This document shows, piece after piece, positions 7,164 through 15,480 of a stretch of DNA of 64,000 bases; position 1 is the stretch's first letter; each line of letters opens with the position of its first letter. This stretch comes from DATKBT01 sp035546295 (GTDB taxonomy: Bacteria; Acidobacteriota; Thermoanaerobaculia; Multivoradales; Multivoraceae). Made by a program: the position numbers and the translations under genes. Location of the stretch: NCBI GenBank assembly GCA_035546295.1, contig DATKBT010000149.1, positions 1 to 64,000 of the forward strand. Direction: 5' to 3'. Below the pieces are notes generated by a model that saw nothing but the letters and a program-made list of their open reading frames with translations, had not been told where the DNA came from and searched no databases.

Positions 7164-7982
7164 TCAGCCGTCGGTCCGTCGCGTCGGCAATCGCGCCGCG
7201 CGCGGCGGTCGTCGCTCCTCGAGCACGTGCCGAGTGCGGTGGTACACCTCGTCGAGGCCTGCGGCGTCGACGCCGTAGCTGCCGCGCAGACCCCCGGAGC
7301 GGTCGACGATCGTCAAGCGTCCCTCGCGTGCCACCTCGGCGAGACCGGGCCCGACGAGGTCGGGCGCGACGGAGCCGGCTGCGACGTCGCCGGCGCCGTA
7401 CGGCTCGCCCTTCGCGGGGGCGGAGCCGGCCGCGCGCGCGAGCAGGACCCGTGGATCCCCTGCGCGAAAGCCCTCGATCAGGAGCCGGCTGACCGCTCGC
7501 GGCTCTCCGGTCAGGAGCCGGATCTCGCCGGCGTCGAGCCCCTGGTCCGTCGCGAAGCGCCGCACCGCCTCGGGCGTGTCCCTCGCCGGGTCCACCGTGA
7601 TGGCGGCCACGACGACGGTTTCGGCGTCTTCAGCGTCTTCAGCGTCTTCAGCGTCTTCGGCGTCTTCAGCATGCAGGCGAGCCGCCAGCTCCGACAGACC
7701 CGAGAGCACGGGCTCGCAGTCCTCGCCGCAGGTGGTGGTGAAGAAGCCGACGACGAGGACCGGAGCGCCGGACCGTGTGCCGGCGTCGTCGTCGGCCGCC
7801 AGCTCGATGCGGGCGCCGCTCTGGTCGACCAGGCGGGTTTCGGGCAGCGTTCCGTAGAGCGGCGGCGGCGCCGGCTCGAAGCGCAGCAGGGGACGCATCG
7901 CGGGGACCAGGATGAGACCGGCGACGGTGGCCCAGAGGTAGGGATTGCGGAGAAGACGGCGCGGCGCTTCTTGGGAAGGCAT
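7164..7982 (-). CDS. SCO1/SenC-like thioredoxin-fold protein
   Basis: 272 residues: an N-terminal membrane anchor (about 14-30) followed by a thioredoxin-like domain. SCO proteins deliver copper to the CuA site of cytochrome c oxidase or act as thiol reductants. The copper or redox cysteines are present as TTCGEDCEPVL (CxxxC). The C-terminal part GRLTIVDRSGGLRGSYG fits the family's last strands, but the conserved His normally found a few residues before that strand is missing. It may therefore be redox-active rather than a copper chaperone. An in-frame EDA repeat interrupts the domain after the first helix. It is divergent from the actA operon; a second SCO protein with all ligands is at 45525-46520. 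Confidence 0.7.
   Translation of the reverse strand: MPSQEAPRRLLRNPYLWATVAGLILVPAMRPLLRFEPAPPPLYGTLPETRLVDQSGARIELAADDDAGTRSGAPVLVVGFFTTTCGEDCEPVLSGLSELAARLHAEDAEDAEDAEDAEDAETVVVAAITVDPARDTPEAVRRFATDQGLDAGEIRLLTGEPRAVSRLLIEGFRAGDPRVLLARAAGSAPAKGEPYGAGDVAAGSVAPDLVGPGLAEVAREGRLTIVDRSGGLRGSYGVDAAGLDEVYHRTRHVLEERRPPRAARLPTRRTDG
7626..7670 (-). repeat. Five 9-bp tandem units in the SCO1-like gene
   Basis: Units GTCTTCAGC (one variant GTCTTCGGC) on the plus strand, encoding repeated Glu-Asp-Ala in the SCO1-like protein. The repeat makes an acidic surface insertion between the CxxxC helix and the next strand and preserves the reading frame. Confidence 0.8.
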
Positions 7983-8227
7983 TGCGGCCAGCGTAGCAGC
8001 TCGGAGCGGACGGTTTCGGGGCGCCGGCGGGACGAGACGGCGCGGCGACGCGCCACCGCGCGTGACGACCGCGAGCGCCGAGAGATCCCGGTGTTTCGAG
8101 GCTTTCCCGGGCCCCTTGGACGTCGCAGGAACGGAGTCGAACACCGCGGTACGTCTCGGCTGCGGCGGCCTCTCGGCGCCCTCTCGAGAGCCCTTCGGCG
8201 CCTTATGGCGCGGACCGTCGCCTCGCC

Positions 8228-8257
8228 TTGACCTGTCTCCGCGACCGCGGCTACACT
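8228..8257 (+). promoter_or_regulatory. Sigma-70-like promoter of the actA-bd-like operon
   Basis: TTGACC (8228-8233), an 18-bp spacer and TACACT (8252-8257). This is a better consensus match than anything else in the 525-bp divergent region, and it is oriented toward actA. The only other TTGACC-N18 promoter candidate I noticed precedes actC on the minus strand at 33409-33380. Confidence 0.45.
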
Positions 8258-8436
8258 GCCGCGCAATTCGGTTCTGGTTCACCGTCGCCGCCGCCTCTTT
8301 GTTTGCTGCGGCGCTCCTCTCGGCTCGGCTTCGAACGCCACGACGCGTACGTGATGCTCCATCGAATCCGCTGTGCACCGCCCGCCTCCCTCGGCCGTGT
8401 CCGGTGGCTCTCGGGGCGCGTCGAGCGAGGTCTGAC

Positions 8437-8453
8437 GGCCCCGTCACGGGGCC
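8437..8453 (+). promoter_or_regulatory. Leader hairpin upstream of actA
   Basis: Perfect 7-bp stem GGCCCCG with loop TCA and CGGGGCC, 54 bp before the actA start codon in the long predicted leader. It could stabilise the mRNA or act in attenuation; no U-tract follows. Confidence 0.35.
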
Positions 8454-8507
8454 TCGCGGCGCAGCGCTGGTAAGGGTCTTCAGGCAACGACTGGACGAGG
8501 GTGGAGT

Positions 8508-9155
8508 TTGGCCCAGACCTTTCCCAGGTGGACGCTGAAGATCCCTCTCTTCCTGGCACTGAGCCTGCCGCTGTTCGCAGCGGCCGCGGTCGGAGGAGTC
8601 TGGTACTACTTCTCGCCTGAGTACACCGACGTCGGGTATCGGCCGAAACAGCCGGTGCCGTACAGCCACGCGCTGCATGCGGGCCAGCTCCGCATCGACT
8701 GCCGTTACTGCCACGCTTCGGTCGAGCAATCGGCGGTGGCGGTCGTGCCGCCGACCAAGGTCTGTATGAATTGCCACCACGTGGTGCTCAAGGAGAGCCC
8801 GCTGCTCGAGCCGATCCGGTTCAGCCTGGCGAGCGGTCGCCCGATGCAATGGGTTCGGGTCCACGACCTCCCGGAGTACGTGTTCTTCGACCACTCGGCC
8901 CACGTGACTGCCGGCGTCGGTTGCCGGAGCTGTCACGGCCCGGTTCAGGAGATGGTGGTGGTCCAGCAGACGGAGCCGCTGTCGATGGGCTGGTGCCTGG
9001 ACTGTCACCGCGATCCCGGCCCGTCGCTGCGCCCGCTCGAGGCGGTGACCGACATGGAATGGGTCCCGCTCGAGGGTCATGCCGAGTTCGCGCGCCAGGC
9101 GATCGAGGAACGCGGGATCGCGCCGCCGACCGATTGCACGGGGTGCCACCGTTGA
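8508..9155 (+). CDS. actA: ACIII pentahaem cytochrome c subunit (copy 1)
   Basis: 215 residues with an N-terminal membrane anchor (about 11-30) and five CxxCH haem c sites: CRYCH, CMNCH, CRSCH, CLDCH and a terminal CTGCH. The order and spacing match ActA of alternative complex III, which passes electrons from the ActB Fe-S chain to periplasmic acceptors. It is closely related to the second copy at 36994. The start is a TTG preceded by the purine-rich GAGGGTGGAG; no better in-frame start exists. It heads a run of twelve plus-strand genes. Unlike a normal ACIII operon, actC, actD and actF are absent downstream. Confidence 0.9.
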   Translation: MAQTFPRWTLKIPLFLALSLPLFAAAAVGGVWYYFSPEYTDVGYRPKQPVPYSHALHAGQLRIDCRYCHASVEQSAVAVVPPTKVCMNCHHVVLKESPLLEPIRFSLASGRPMQWVRVHDLPEYVFFDHSAHVTAGVGCRSCHGPVQEMVVVQQTEPLSMGWCLDCHRDPGPSLRPLEAVTDMEWVPLEGHAEFARQAIEERGIAPPTDCTGCHR

Positions 9156-9220
9156 GCGCGCGCGAGCGCCGAGGAGGCGCGCGCGGGATCCGGCCGGAGC
9201 CGCCGGTCGGAGAGCCTTCG

Positions 9221-12200
9221 GTGGCGCGCTCGACCGCCGCGCCGGGCGCTTGGGAGGCGCCCGCCTACTGGCGCAGCCTCGAGCAGCGCGCCGACGACCC
9301 CCGGGTGCGCGACCACTACGAGAGGGAGTTCCTCGAGGGGGCGTCCGAGGCGCCGGAGGGGCTCAGCCGTCGCGAGGTGCTCCAGCTCACCGCGGCCTCG
9401 GTCTCACTCGCCTCGCTCGCCGCCTGCCGCCGCCCGGTCGAGCACATCGTGCCCTTCGTGCAAGCTCCCGAGCTGATGGTGCCGGGAATTCCTCGACACT
9501 ACGCGACGACCCTGCCGTTCCGGCACGAGGCGCTCGGTCTGCTGGTCGAGTCGCACGAGGGGCGCCCGACCAAAGTCGAGGGCAACGAGCTGCATCCTTC
9601 GACCCTCGGCTCGTCGTCCCTGTGGATGCAGGCGTCGATCCTCGACCTCTACGATCCCGATCGCTCGCGCGCGCTGCTGGCGGCCGGCGAGCCGTCGACC
9701 TGGGAGGCGTTCACGGCGGCCTGGGGCGACATCGCGGCGGGGCTGGTCCAGAGTGGCGGCCAGGGTCTCGCGATCCTCGCCGAGTCCTTCTCGTCGCCGA
9801 CCCTGGCGCGGCTGCAGCGCGACGCGCAGGAGCGTTTTCCGCAGGCGCGCTGGGCGACCTGGGAGCCGATCTCGGAGGCCAACGCCGAGGCTGGGGCGAG
9901 TCGGGCGGCAGGCGTCGCGCTGGTGCCCGACCCGCACTACGAGCGCGCGCGCGTGATCCTCGCCGTCGACTCGGATTTCCTGGGAACCGAGGCGGGGGTG
10001 GTGCTCGCCACCCGCCGTTACGCGGCGAGCCGCGCGGTCGACGACGCTTCGCCATCGAGCTCGGGGATGAGCCGGCTCTACGTCGCCGAGGGGATCCACT
10101 CGTTGACGGGGGCCAACGCCGACCATCGCATCCGCGTGCGCAGCAGCCGGATCGGCGCTTTCGTCGCGGCGCTGGCCGCCGAGCTCGCGCGCCAGGGTCT
10201 CGGCGTCTCGGCGCCGGCCTCGGCGTCCCCGGTCGAAGGGGTGAGCGCCGAGCAGCTCCGCGTGCTGGCCGCCGACCTGCTGGCGCACCGCGGCGAGAGC
10301 TTGATCGTCGCGGGTCGCCGGCAGCCCCCCGTGGTCCACGCCGCCGTGCTCGAGCTCAACGCAGCGCTCGGCAACGTCGGCCGCACGATCGAGTACCGGA
10401 TTCCGCGTCACCGGCAGGAGAGCGGGGAGACGCTCGCCGAGCTGGTCGAGGCGATGGGCGCGGGCCGCGTCGAGACGCTGGTGATCCTGGGCGCCAATCC
10501 CGTCTACTCGGCGCCCGGCGACCTCGCATTCGCCGAGGCGCTGTCGGGGGTGGCCAACGTCCTGCATCTGGGCGGCCACGTCGACGAGACGGCGGCTGCG
10601 TCCAAGTGGCACGTACCTCGCGCGCACCCGCTCGAGACCTGGGCGGACGCCAGCGCGGCCGACGGCACCCTGAGCATCGTCCAGCCCCTGATCGCGCCGT
10701 TGTGGGACGGCAAGTCGGAGATCGAGCTGCTCAACCTGGTGGCCGGCGGCGAGGACCGCTCCGGCTACGACCTCGTCCGCCAGACCTGGTCCGGGCTGCT
10801 GGGCAGCGAGCCCGGCTCCGAGTCCTTCGAGTCACGCTGGCTGCAGACCCTGCACGACGGCGTCGCCGAGGGAACCGCCGAGCCCGCCGCCGAAGCGCCG
10901 GTCTCGTCCGGCGCGCTCCAGGAGCTGGCGAGCTCGCCGGCGCCGGGGGGGGGTGAGGGGCTCGAGATCGTCTTCGCGGCGTCGCCCGCGCTGTTCGACG
11001 GCCGGTTCGCCAACAACGCCTGGCTGCAAGAGCTGCCGCACCCGATCACCAAGATGACCTGGGACAACGCCGCGCTGCTCAGCCCGGCGACCGCGCGCAC
11101 GCTGGGGGTCGAGAACGAGGAGATCGTGACCGTCTCGGTCGAGGGGCGGGAGATCGAGCTGCCGGTTTGGATCGTGCCCGGGCAGGCGGACGAGACCGTC
11201 GTCGTCGAGCTCGGCTACGGGCGAACCGGCGCCGGGCGCGTGGGCGACGGCGTCGGCGCCAACGCCAGCGTGATCCGGACGTCGCGCTCGCTCGACTACG
11301 CTCAGGGCGCGACGGTGCGCTCGACCGGCCGTCGGCACCTCGTGGCCCAGACCCAGGACCACCACGGCATGGAGGGGCGGCCGCTGGTGCGCGCGGCCGC
11401 GCTCGATCACTTCCGCGACCATCCCCACTTCGCGGCCGAGATGGTCCACACGCTGCCGCCCTCCACCCTCTGGTCGGAGTGGACCTACGAGGAGGGTTCT
11501 CACCCGCCGCCCGGAGTGAGGGAGCGGGTCGCCGTCGACGTCCCCGTGTACCAGTGGGGGATGGCGATCGATCTCAACGCGTGCACGGGGTGCAACGCCT
11601 GCGTGATCGCGTGCCAGAGCGAGAACAACATCCCGGCGGTGGGCCGCGACCAGGTTCGCCGCGGTCGCGAGATGCACTGGATCCGTCTCGACCGGTACTT
11701 CTCGGGCTCCGAGGACGAGCCGGAGACGGTGTTTCAGCCGGTGCCCTGCATGCACTGCGAGAACGCGCCGTGCGAGCAGGTCTGTCCGGTGGCGGCGACC
11801 GTGCACGACGCGGAGGGCATCAATGCGATGGTCTACAACCGTTGCATCGGCACCCGCTACTGCTCGAACAACTGTCCGTACAAGGTCCGTCGCTTCAACT
11901 ACTACCACTTCACCAAGCACACCCCCGAGGTGGTCGCGCTCGCCAACAATCCCGACGTCACGGTGCGCTCGCGCGGCGTGATGGAGAAGTGCACCTACTG
12001 CACACAGCGGATCAACGCCGCCAAGATCGCGGCCAAGCGCGAGGACCGGCCGGTCGCCGACGGCGAGGTCAGGACCGCCTGCCAGCAGGCGTGCCCGGCG
12101 CAGGCGATCAGCTTCGGCAACATCCTGGACGAGGGGAGCGTGGTGGCGACCCACAAGCGCAGCCCCCGCAACTACGGGATGCTCGACGAGGTCGTGTACA

Positions 12201-12349
12201 CCAGGCCCCGCACGACCTACCTGGCGAAGCTGCGCAACCCGAGCGCCGAGCTGGCTCCGCCCGCGGCGCCTGGCGCGGACCCCGCTCACGGCGCCACCGG
12301 CGGCGACGAGTCGGACGCAGCGGCGGGCGGCGCGGAGGGACACGGATGA
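9221..12349 (+). CDS. actB: ACIII iron-sulfur/molybdopterin-like subunit (copy 1)
   Basis: 1042-residue fusion typical of ActB. The N-terminal extended Tat-type region has YWRSLEQRADDP near residue 16 and SRREVLQLTAASVSL ending in a Cys (LAAC). A molybdopterin-oxidoreductase-like domain follows, which in known ACIII binds no Mo cofactor. From about residue 780 a ferredoxin-like domain has four cysteine groups: CTGCNACVIAC, CMHCENAPCEQVC, CIGTRYCSNNC and CTYC with CQQAC, the ligand set for three 4Fe-4S clusters and one 3Fe-4S. I chose GTG 9221 because GGAGAG lies 6 bp upstream and the conserved WRSL motif then sits near the N-terminus; GTG 9143 is an alternative. The 3' end overlaps actE by 4 bp. 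Confidence 0.92.
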   Translation: MARSTAAPGAWEAPAYWRSLEQRADDPRVRDHYEREFLEGASEAPEGLSRREVLQLTAASVSLASLAACRRPVEHIVPFVQAPELMVPGIPRHYATTLPFRHEALGLLVESHEGRPTKVEGNELHPSTLGSSSLWMQASILDLYDPDRSRALLAAGEPSTWEAFTAAWGDIAAGLVQSGGQGLAILAESFSSPTLARLQRDAQERFPQARWATWEPISEANAEAGASRAAGVALVPDPHYERARVILAVDSDFLGTEAGVVLATRRYAASRAVDDASPSSSGMSRLYVAEGIHSLTGANADHRIRVRSSRIGAFVAALAAELARQGLGVSAPASASPVEGVSAEQLRVLAADLLAHRGESLIVAGRRQPPVVHAAVLELNAALGNVGRTIEYRIPRHRQESGETLAELVEAMGAGRVETLVILGANPVYSAPGDLAFAEALSGVANVLHLGGHVDETAAASKWHVPRAHPLETWADASAADGTLSIVQPLIAPLWDGKSEIELLNLVAGGEDRSGYDLVRQTWSGLLGSEPGSESFESRWLQTLHDGVAEGTAEPAAEAPVSSGALQELASSPAPGGGEGLEIVFAASPALFDGRFANNAWLQELPHPITKMTWDNAALLSPATARTLGVENEEIVTVSVEGREIELPVWIVPGQADETVVVELGYGRTGAGRVGDGVGANASVIRTSRSLDYAQGATVRSTGRRHLVAQTQDHHGMEGRPLVRAAALDHFRDHPHFAAEMVHTLPPSTLWSEWTYEEGSHPPPGVRERVAVDVPVYQWGMAIDLNACTGCNACVIACQSENNIPAVGRDQVRRGREMHWIRLDRYFSGSEDEPETVFQPVPCMHCENAPCEQVCPVAATVHDAEGINAMVYNRCIGTRYCSNNCPYKVRRFNYYHFTKHTPEVVALANNPDVTVRSRGVMEKCTYCTQRINAAKIAAKREDRPVADGEVRTACQQACPAQAISFGNILDEGSVVATHKRSPRNYGMLDEVVYTRPRTTYLAKLRNPSAELAPPAAPGADPAHGATGGDESDAAAGGAEGHG

Positions 12350-12981
12350 GCGCGCTCTTTGGACCTGGACGCGGCCGGCGCGCGATCGTCCGATGCGCCA
12401 GGTTCGGCGTCTTCGGGCTCGCTCTCGTCGCCGTGCTCGCCGGCTGCCGCGGCATGCCCTCCCCCTGGCCGCCGATCCATGTCAATCCGAACATGGACGA
12501 TCAGCCGCGCCTCGACGCGCAGCAGGCGAGCCCCTTCTTCTACGACGGCAAGGGGATGCGCGAGCCGGTGCCCGGGACGGTGGCGCGCGGTGAGCTCCGG
12601 CTCGACGTCGGCTTCTACACCGGACTCGATGCGGCGGGGGAGTTCCTGCCGCAATCCCCGGTCGAGACCACCGACGAGGTCCTCGCGCGCGGCGCCCTCC
12701 GCTATTCGATCTACTGCGCTCCCTGCCACGACGAGCGCGGCACCGGCACCGGCATCCTGGCGGAGTACGCCAGCGTGCCGACAGCGTCGATCCACGATGC
12801 GCAGCGGCTCGCCTATCCGGATGGCCAGTACTTCGACGTCATCACCAACGGCTTCGGCCTGATGCAGGGCTACGCCTACCCGATCCCGGCAGAGGACCGG
12901 TGGGCGATCGTCGCGCACATGCGCCGGCTCCAGCAGGAGCGACTCGAGCGTCTGGCCGCGCGCACCGGCGGAGCGGAGTAG
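12346..12981 (+). CDS. actE: ACIII monohaem cytochrome c lipoprotein (copy 1)
   Basis: 211-residue lipoprotein. The signal peptide ends in LAVLAGC (lipobox, lipidated Cys near residue 35), followed by HVNPNMDDQPRLDAQQASPF, a sequence typical of ActE. One haem c site (CAPCHDERG) follows, then a distal FDVITNGFGLMQGYA segment with the Met ligand. It is coupled to actB by an ATGA overlap. In ordinary ACIII operons ActE comes after ActC and ActD; here those genes are missing and ActE directly follows ActB, so this part of the operon has been rearranged or streamlined. Confidence 0.88.
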   Translation: MSALFGPGRGRRAIVRCARFGVFGLALVAVLAGCRGMPSPWPPIHVNPNMDDQPRLDAQQASPFFYDGKGMREPVPGTVARGELRLDVGFYTGLDAAGEFLPQSPVETTDEVLARGALRYSIYCAPCHDERGTGTGILAEYASVPTASIHDAQRLAYPDGQYFDVITNGFGLMQGYAYPIPAEDRWAIVAHMRRLQQERLERLAARTGGAE

Positions 12982-12989
12982 CAGCGACG

Positions 12990-13031
12990 TGAGAGTCCCG
13001 GAGCCCGTATTGAGAGTCAGGATGCCCGCTT
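12990..13031 (+). repeat. 21-bp direct repeat before the bd-like gene
   Basis: Two adjacent 21-bp units, TGAGAGTCCCGGAGCCCGTAT and its imperfect copy at 13011-13031, fill most of the gap between actE and the CydA-like gene. Each unit contains TGAGAGTC and GCCCG. It may be the product of slippage or a protein-binding site. Confidence 0.6.
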
Positions 13032-13053
13032 TGCGAGCGCCGGGGACGGTGCA

Positions 13054-14955
13054 ATGAGCAGAGGCAAGCTCCTCATCGCCGCCGGCGTCGTTGCTCTGCT
13101 GTCGGTGATCGCTGTGCTGCGCATCGCCGACTACCTCGTGTCGAGCGAGTACCGCGAGCCGCTACGCACCGACGCGGTCGAGGCCACGCCCCGGGTCGAG
13201 GGGATCGAGGCCGAGCACGAGGCCGACGAGGCGGCGGCGATGGCCAAGCCCTACGAGGAGGCCGAGTACCGGACCTTCCCCGTGATCGGCAGCCGCGTCG
13301 CCGTCTGGGTGCTGGCGCAGCTCCACCTGCTGTTCGCGGCGTTCGTGCTCGCGGTGCCGCTGTTCGCCTTCATCATCGAGCTGGTCGGCTACAAGACCAA
13401 GGACGAGCGCTACGACAAGCTGGCCTACGAGTTCACCAAGCTGCTCAGCGTCTCGTTCTCGTTGACGGCGACCTTCGGGGCGTTTTTGACCTTCGCGCTG
13501 GTCATCCTCTACCCGAAGTTCATCAATTACCTGATGCACGTCTTCTCGCCGACGTTCCTGCCCTACGTCGGACTGTTCTTCTTCGAGGCGTTCTTCCTCT
13601 ACAGCTACTACTACGGCTGGGGGAAGTTCAGCCCGCGCGTGCACCTGTTCCTGGGCTTCATGCTCAACCTGGTGGGCACGGCGATCATGTTCATCGCCAA
13701 CGCGTGGCTCACCTTCATGATGTCCCCGGACGGGATCGCCGACAGCGGCGCGCTGATCAGCCTCAAGGACGCGTTCACCAACTACACCTGGATGCCGATC
13801 AACGTCCACCGCATCATCGCCAACGTCGCCTTCGGCGGGTCGGTGGCGGCGGCCTACGCCGCGGTCCAGTACCTGCAGGCGAAGACCCCCGAGCAGCGCG
13901 CCCACTACGACTGGATGGGCTACGTCGGCAACTTCGTGGCGATCGCCTCGTTCCTGCCGCTGCCGTTCGCCGGCTACTACCTGGCGAGCGAGATCTACTC
14001 CTACAACCAGGCGCTCGGGATCCAGATGATGGGCGGCGCGTTCTCCTGGCTGTTCATCATCCAGGCGGCCCTGATCGGCAACCTGTTCCTCGCCGCCAAC
14101 TACTACCTGTGGCTGGGCATGGGGCGGCTCGAAGGCGCGCAGCAGTACCAGCGCTTCATCAAGTACCTGCTGATCGCGATCGCGCTCTGCTTCGCGGTGT
14201 GGGCGACGCCGCGCTCGATCATCTCGACGGTGACCGAGATCCGCGCGATGGGCGGCTCCTCGCACCCGCAGCTCGGCTTCCTGGGCCTGATGTCGGCCAA
14301 GAACACGGCGGTCAACGTGCTCATCCTGTCGACCTTCATGAGCTTCCTGCTCTACCGGCGCACCGGCAAGCGCTCGGTGCACCGGCACGCCAAGGCGATC
14401 AACGCCACCGAGTTCGGCATCTTCGCGCTCGCCGCCGGAATCGTCATCTTCTACGGCGTCTACGGCTACTTCGTCGACGCCGCGACCCGCATCAGCTTCT
14501 CGATCCCGCAGGTGATGTCGGTGCTGGTGGCGATGGTGCTGATCACGGCTCTCGACATCGTGCTCTACCGGGGCGCCGAGAAGACCGGCGAGATCATCTG
14601 GGGCCGGATCCCGCCGATCGCGCAATACGTCCTGATCTTCATCGCCGTCAGCTTCACCTGGCTGATGGGGCTGATGGGCTACGTCCGCTCCGGGCTGCGC
14701 CAGCACTGGCACGTCTACGGCGTGGTGCGCGACACCTCGGTCGACGCGTTCACTCCCACCCTCGGCTTTGCCACCAGCGTCGTGTCGGTGACGGTGCTGA
14801 TCTTCTTCGGCCTGATCGGCTTCGTCTTCTGGCTGGCGAGCCTGGCGGGCAAGAAGGCCTACGCGACGGCCGAGCGCGAGGTCGCCGAGGCGGCCGCGGA
14901 GCCCGGCGCGGCCAAGACTCCGGGCGAGACTCCGGGGCTCGGCGTCGAGGCCTGA
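13054..14955 (+). CDS. Divergent cytochrome bd-superfamily (CydA-like) protein
   Basis: 633 residues and about 14 membrane segments. The core aligns with CydA of cytochrome bd. AQLHLLFAAFVLAVP has His91 at the position of the first-helix haem ligand. FFFEAFFLYSYYYGW has Glu178 at the position of E. coli Glu107. INVHRIIANVAFGG has His252 at the low-spin haem-b ligand position. GLRQHWHVYG (about 547-556) replaces the GRQPW motif. The long periplasmic Q-loop of quinol oxidases is not evident, and the position of E. coli Glu99 does not hold Glu. There is an extra N-terminal helix and a roughly 50-residue charged linker, and no CydB or CydX gene follows. This fits the non-quinol bd-like proteins known from Nitrospira and others, which sit beside c-type cytochromes. 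Role inferred: a membrane haem protein taking electrons from cytochrome c or ActAB, perhaps reducing O2. The substrate is unproven. Confidence 0.82.
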   Translation: MSRGKLLIAAGVVALLSVIAVLRIADYLVSSEYREPLRTDAVEATPRVEGIEAEHEADEAAAMAKPYEEAEYRTFPVIGSRVAVWVLAQLHLLFAAFVLAVPLFAFIIELVGYKTKDERYDKLAYEFTKLLSVSFSLTATFGAFLTFALVILYPKFINYLMHVFSPTFLPYVGLFFFEAFFLYSYYYGWGKFSPRVHLFLGFMLNLVGTAIMFIANAWLTFMMSPDGIADSGALISLKDAFTNYTWMPINVHRIIANVAFGGSVAAAYAAVQYLQAKTPEQRAHYDWMGYVGNFVAIASFLPLPFAGYYLASEIYSYNQALGIQMMGGAFSWLFIIQAALIGNLFLAANYYLWLGMGRLEGAQQYQRFIKYLLIAIALCFAVWATPRSIISTVTEIRAMGGSSHPQLGFLGLMSAKNTAVNVLILSTFMSFLLYRRTGKRSVHRHAKAINATEFGIFALAAGIVIFYGVYGYFVDAATRISFSIPQVMSVLVAMVLITALDIVLYRGAEKTGEIIWGRIPPIAQYVLIFIAVSFTWLMGLMGYVRSGLRQHWHVYGVVRDTSVDAFTPTLGFATSVVSVTVLIFFGLIGFVFWLASLAGKKAYATAEREVAEAAAEPGAAKTPGETPGLGVEA

Positions 14956-14961
14956 GGGATC

Positions 14962-15474
14962 GTGGCGATGGCCAACATGCGCAAGATCGAGATTCCGCCG
15001 CCGCTCAAGCTGGCCGCCCTGGTGCTGGGGACGACCCTGCTCTACACCTACATCGGCCAGCTCGTCCCGCAAAAGGAGGTGCTGCCCCCCGAGGAGACGG
15101 TGATCCGCGCCGACATGACGACCGACGACCTGGTCGTCGCCGGCGAGCAGATCGCGGCCAACAAGGGGATCTGCCTGACCTGCCACACGATCGGCGCGAG
15201 CGGTCCGCTCCGGTTTCCGGACCTTTCGGGCATCGGCGGCCGGGCCGGGACGCGGATCGAGGGAATGTCCGACCTCGAGTACCTCGCGCACTCGCTGTAC
15301 GCTCCGAACGAGTACATCGTCGAGGGCTTCGCGCCGGGCATGCCCGAGATCGACCGCCCTCCCATCGGCTTGACCGAGCAGGAGATCCGGGCCGTGATCG
15401 CCTGGCTGCAGAGCCTGGGGGGGGAGCCGACGGTGACGATGGAGACCGAAATCCCCTTCGCCGGAGGAGGGTAG
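14962..15474 (+). CDS. Membrane-anchored monohaem cytochrome c
   Basis: 170 residues with an N-terminal membrane anchor (about 14-32), a short linker and a class I cytochrome c fold. The haem site is CLTCH (about residues 72-76) and the likely distal ligand is in the segment around GFAPGMPEI. The GTG start at 14962 lies 6 bp after the bd-like gene, with ATGs at 14968 and 14977 as alternatives. Its position directly after the CydA-like gene, before two more cytochrome proteins, suggests it is a subunit or direct electron donor of that enzyme. Confidence 0.85.
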   Translation: MAMANMRKIEIPPPLKLAALVLGTTLLYTYIGQLVPQKEVLPPEETVIRADMTTDDLVVAGEQIAANKGICLTCHTIGASGPLRFPDLSGIGGRAGTRIEGMSDLEYLAHSLYAPNEYIVEGFAPGMPEIDRPPIGLTEQEIRAVIAWLQSLGGEPTVTMETEIPFAGGG

Positions 15475-15480
15475 TCGCTC

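Larger units (their letters stand above)
7983..8507. other. Divergent regulatory region and long leader of actA
   Basis: 525 bp between the divergent SCO1-like gene and actA. The short open frames here look non-coding. It contains a plus-strand promoter candidate (8228-8257) and a perfect hairpin (8437-8453). If that promoter is used, the actA mRNA has a leader of roughly 240 nt, long enough for leader-based control. Confidence 0.4.

Noticed and set aside
8228..8473. 81-codon frame in the actA leader
   Set aside because: It overlaps the best promoter and the leader hairpin, with a low-complexity Arg/Ser-rich product and no homologous pattern.
9221..12349. ActB as an active molybdenum enzyme (for example nitrate, nitrite or polysulfide reductase)
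   Set aside because: The extended Tat-type N-terminus, the fusion to a four-cluster domain and pairing with ActA/ActE are those of ACIII, whose molybdopterin-like domain is known to hold no cofactor.
13054..14955. Nitric oxide reductase or haem-copper oxidase subunit I
   Set aside because: The characteristic His clusters of haem-copper enzymes are absent; conserved residues and helix order fit CydA instead.
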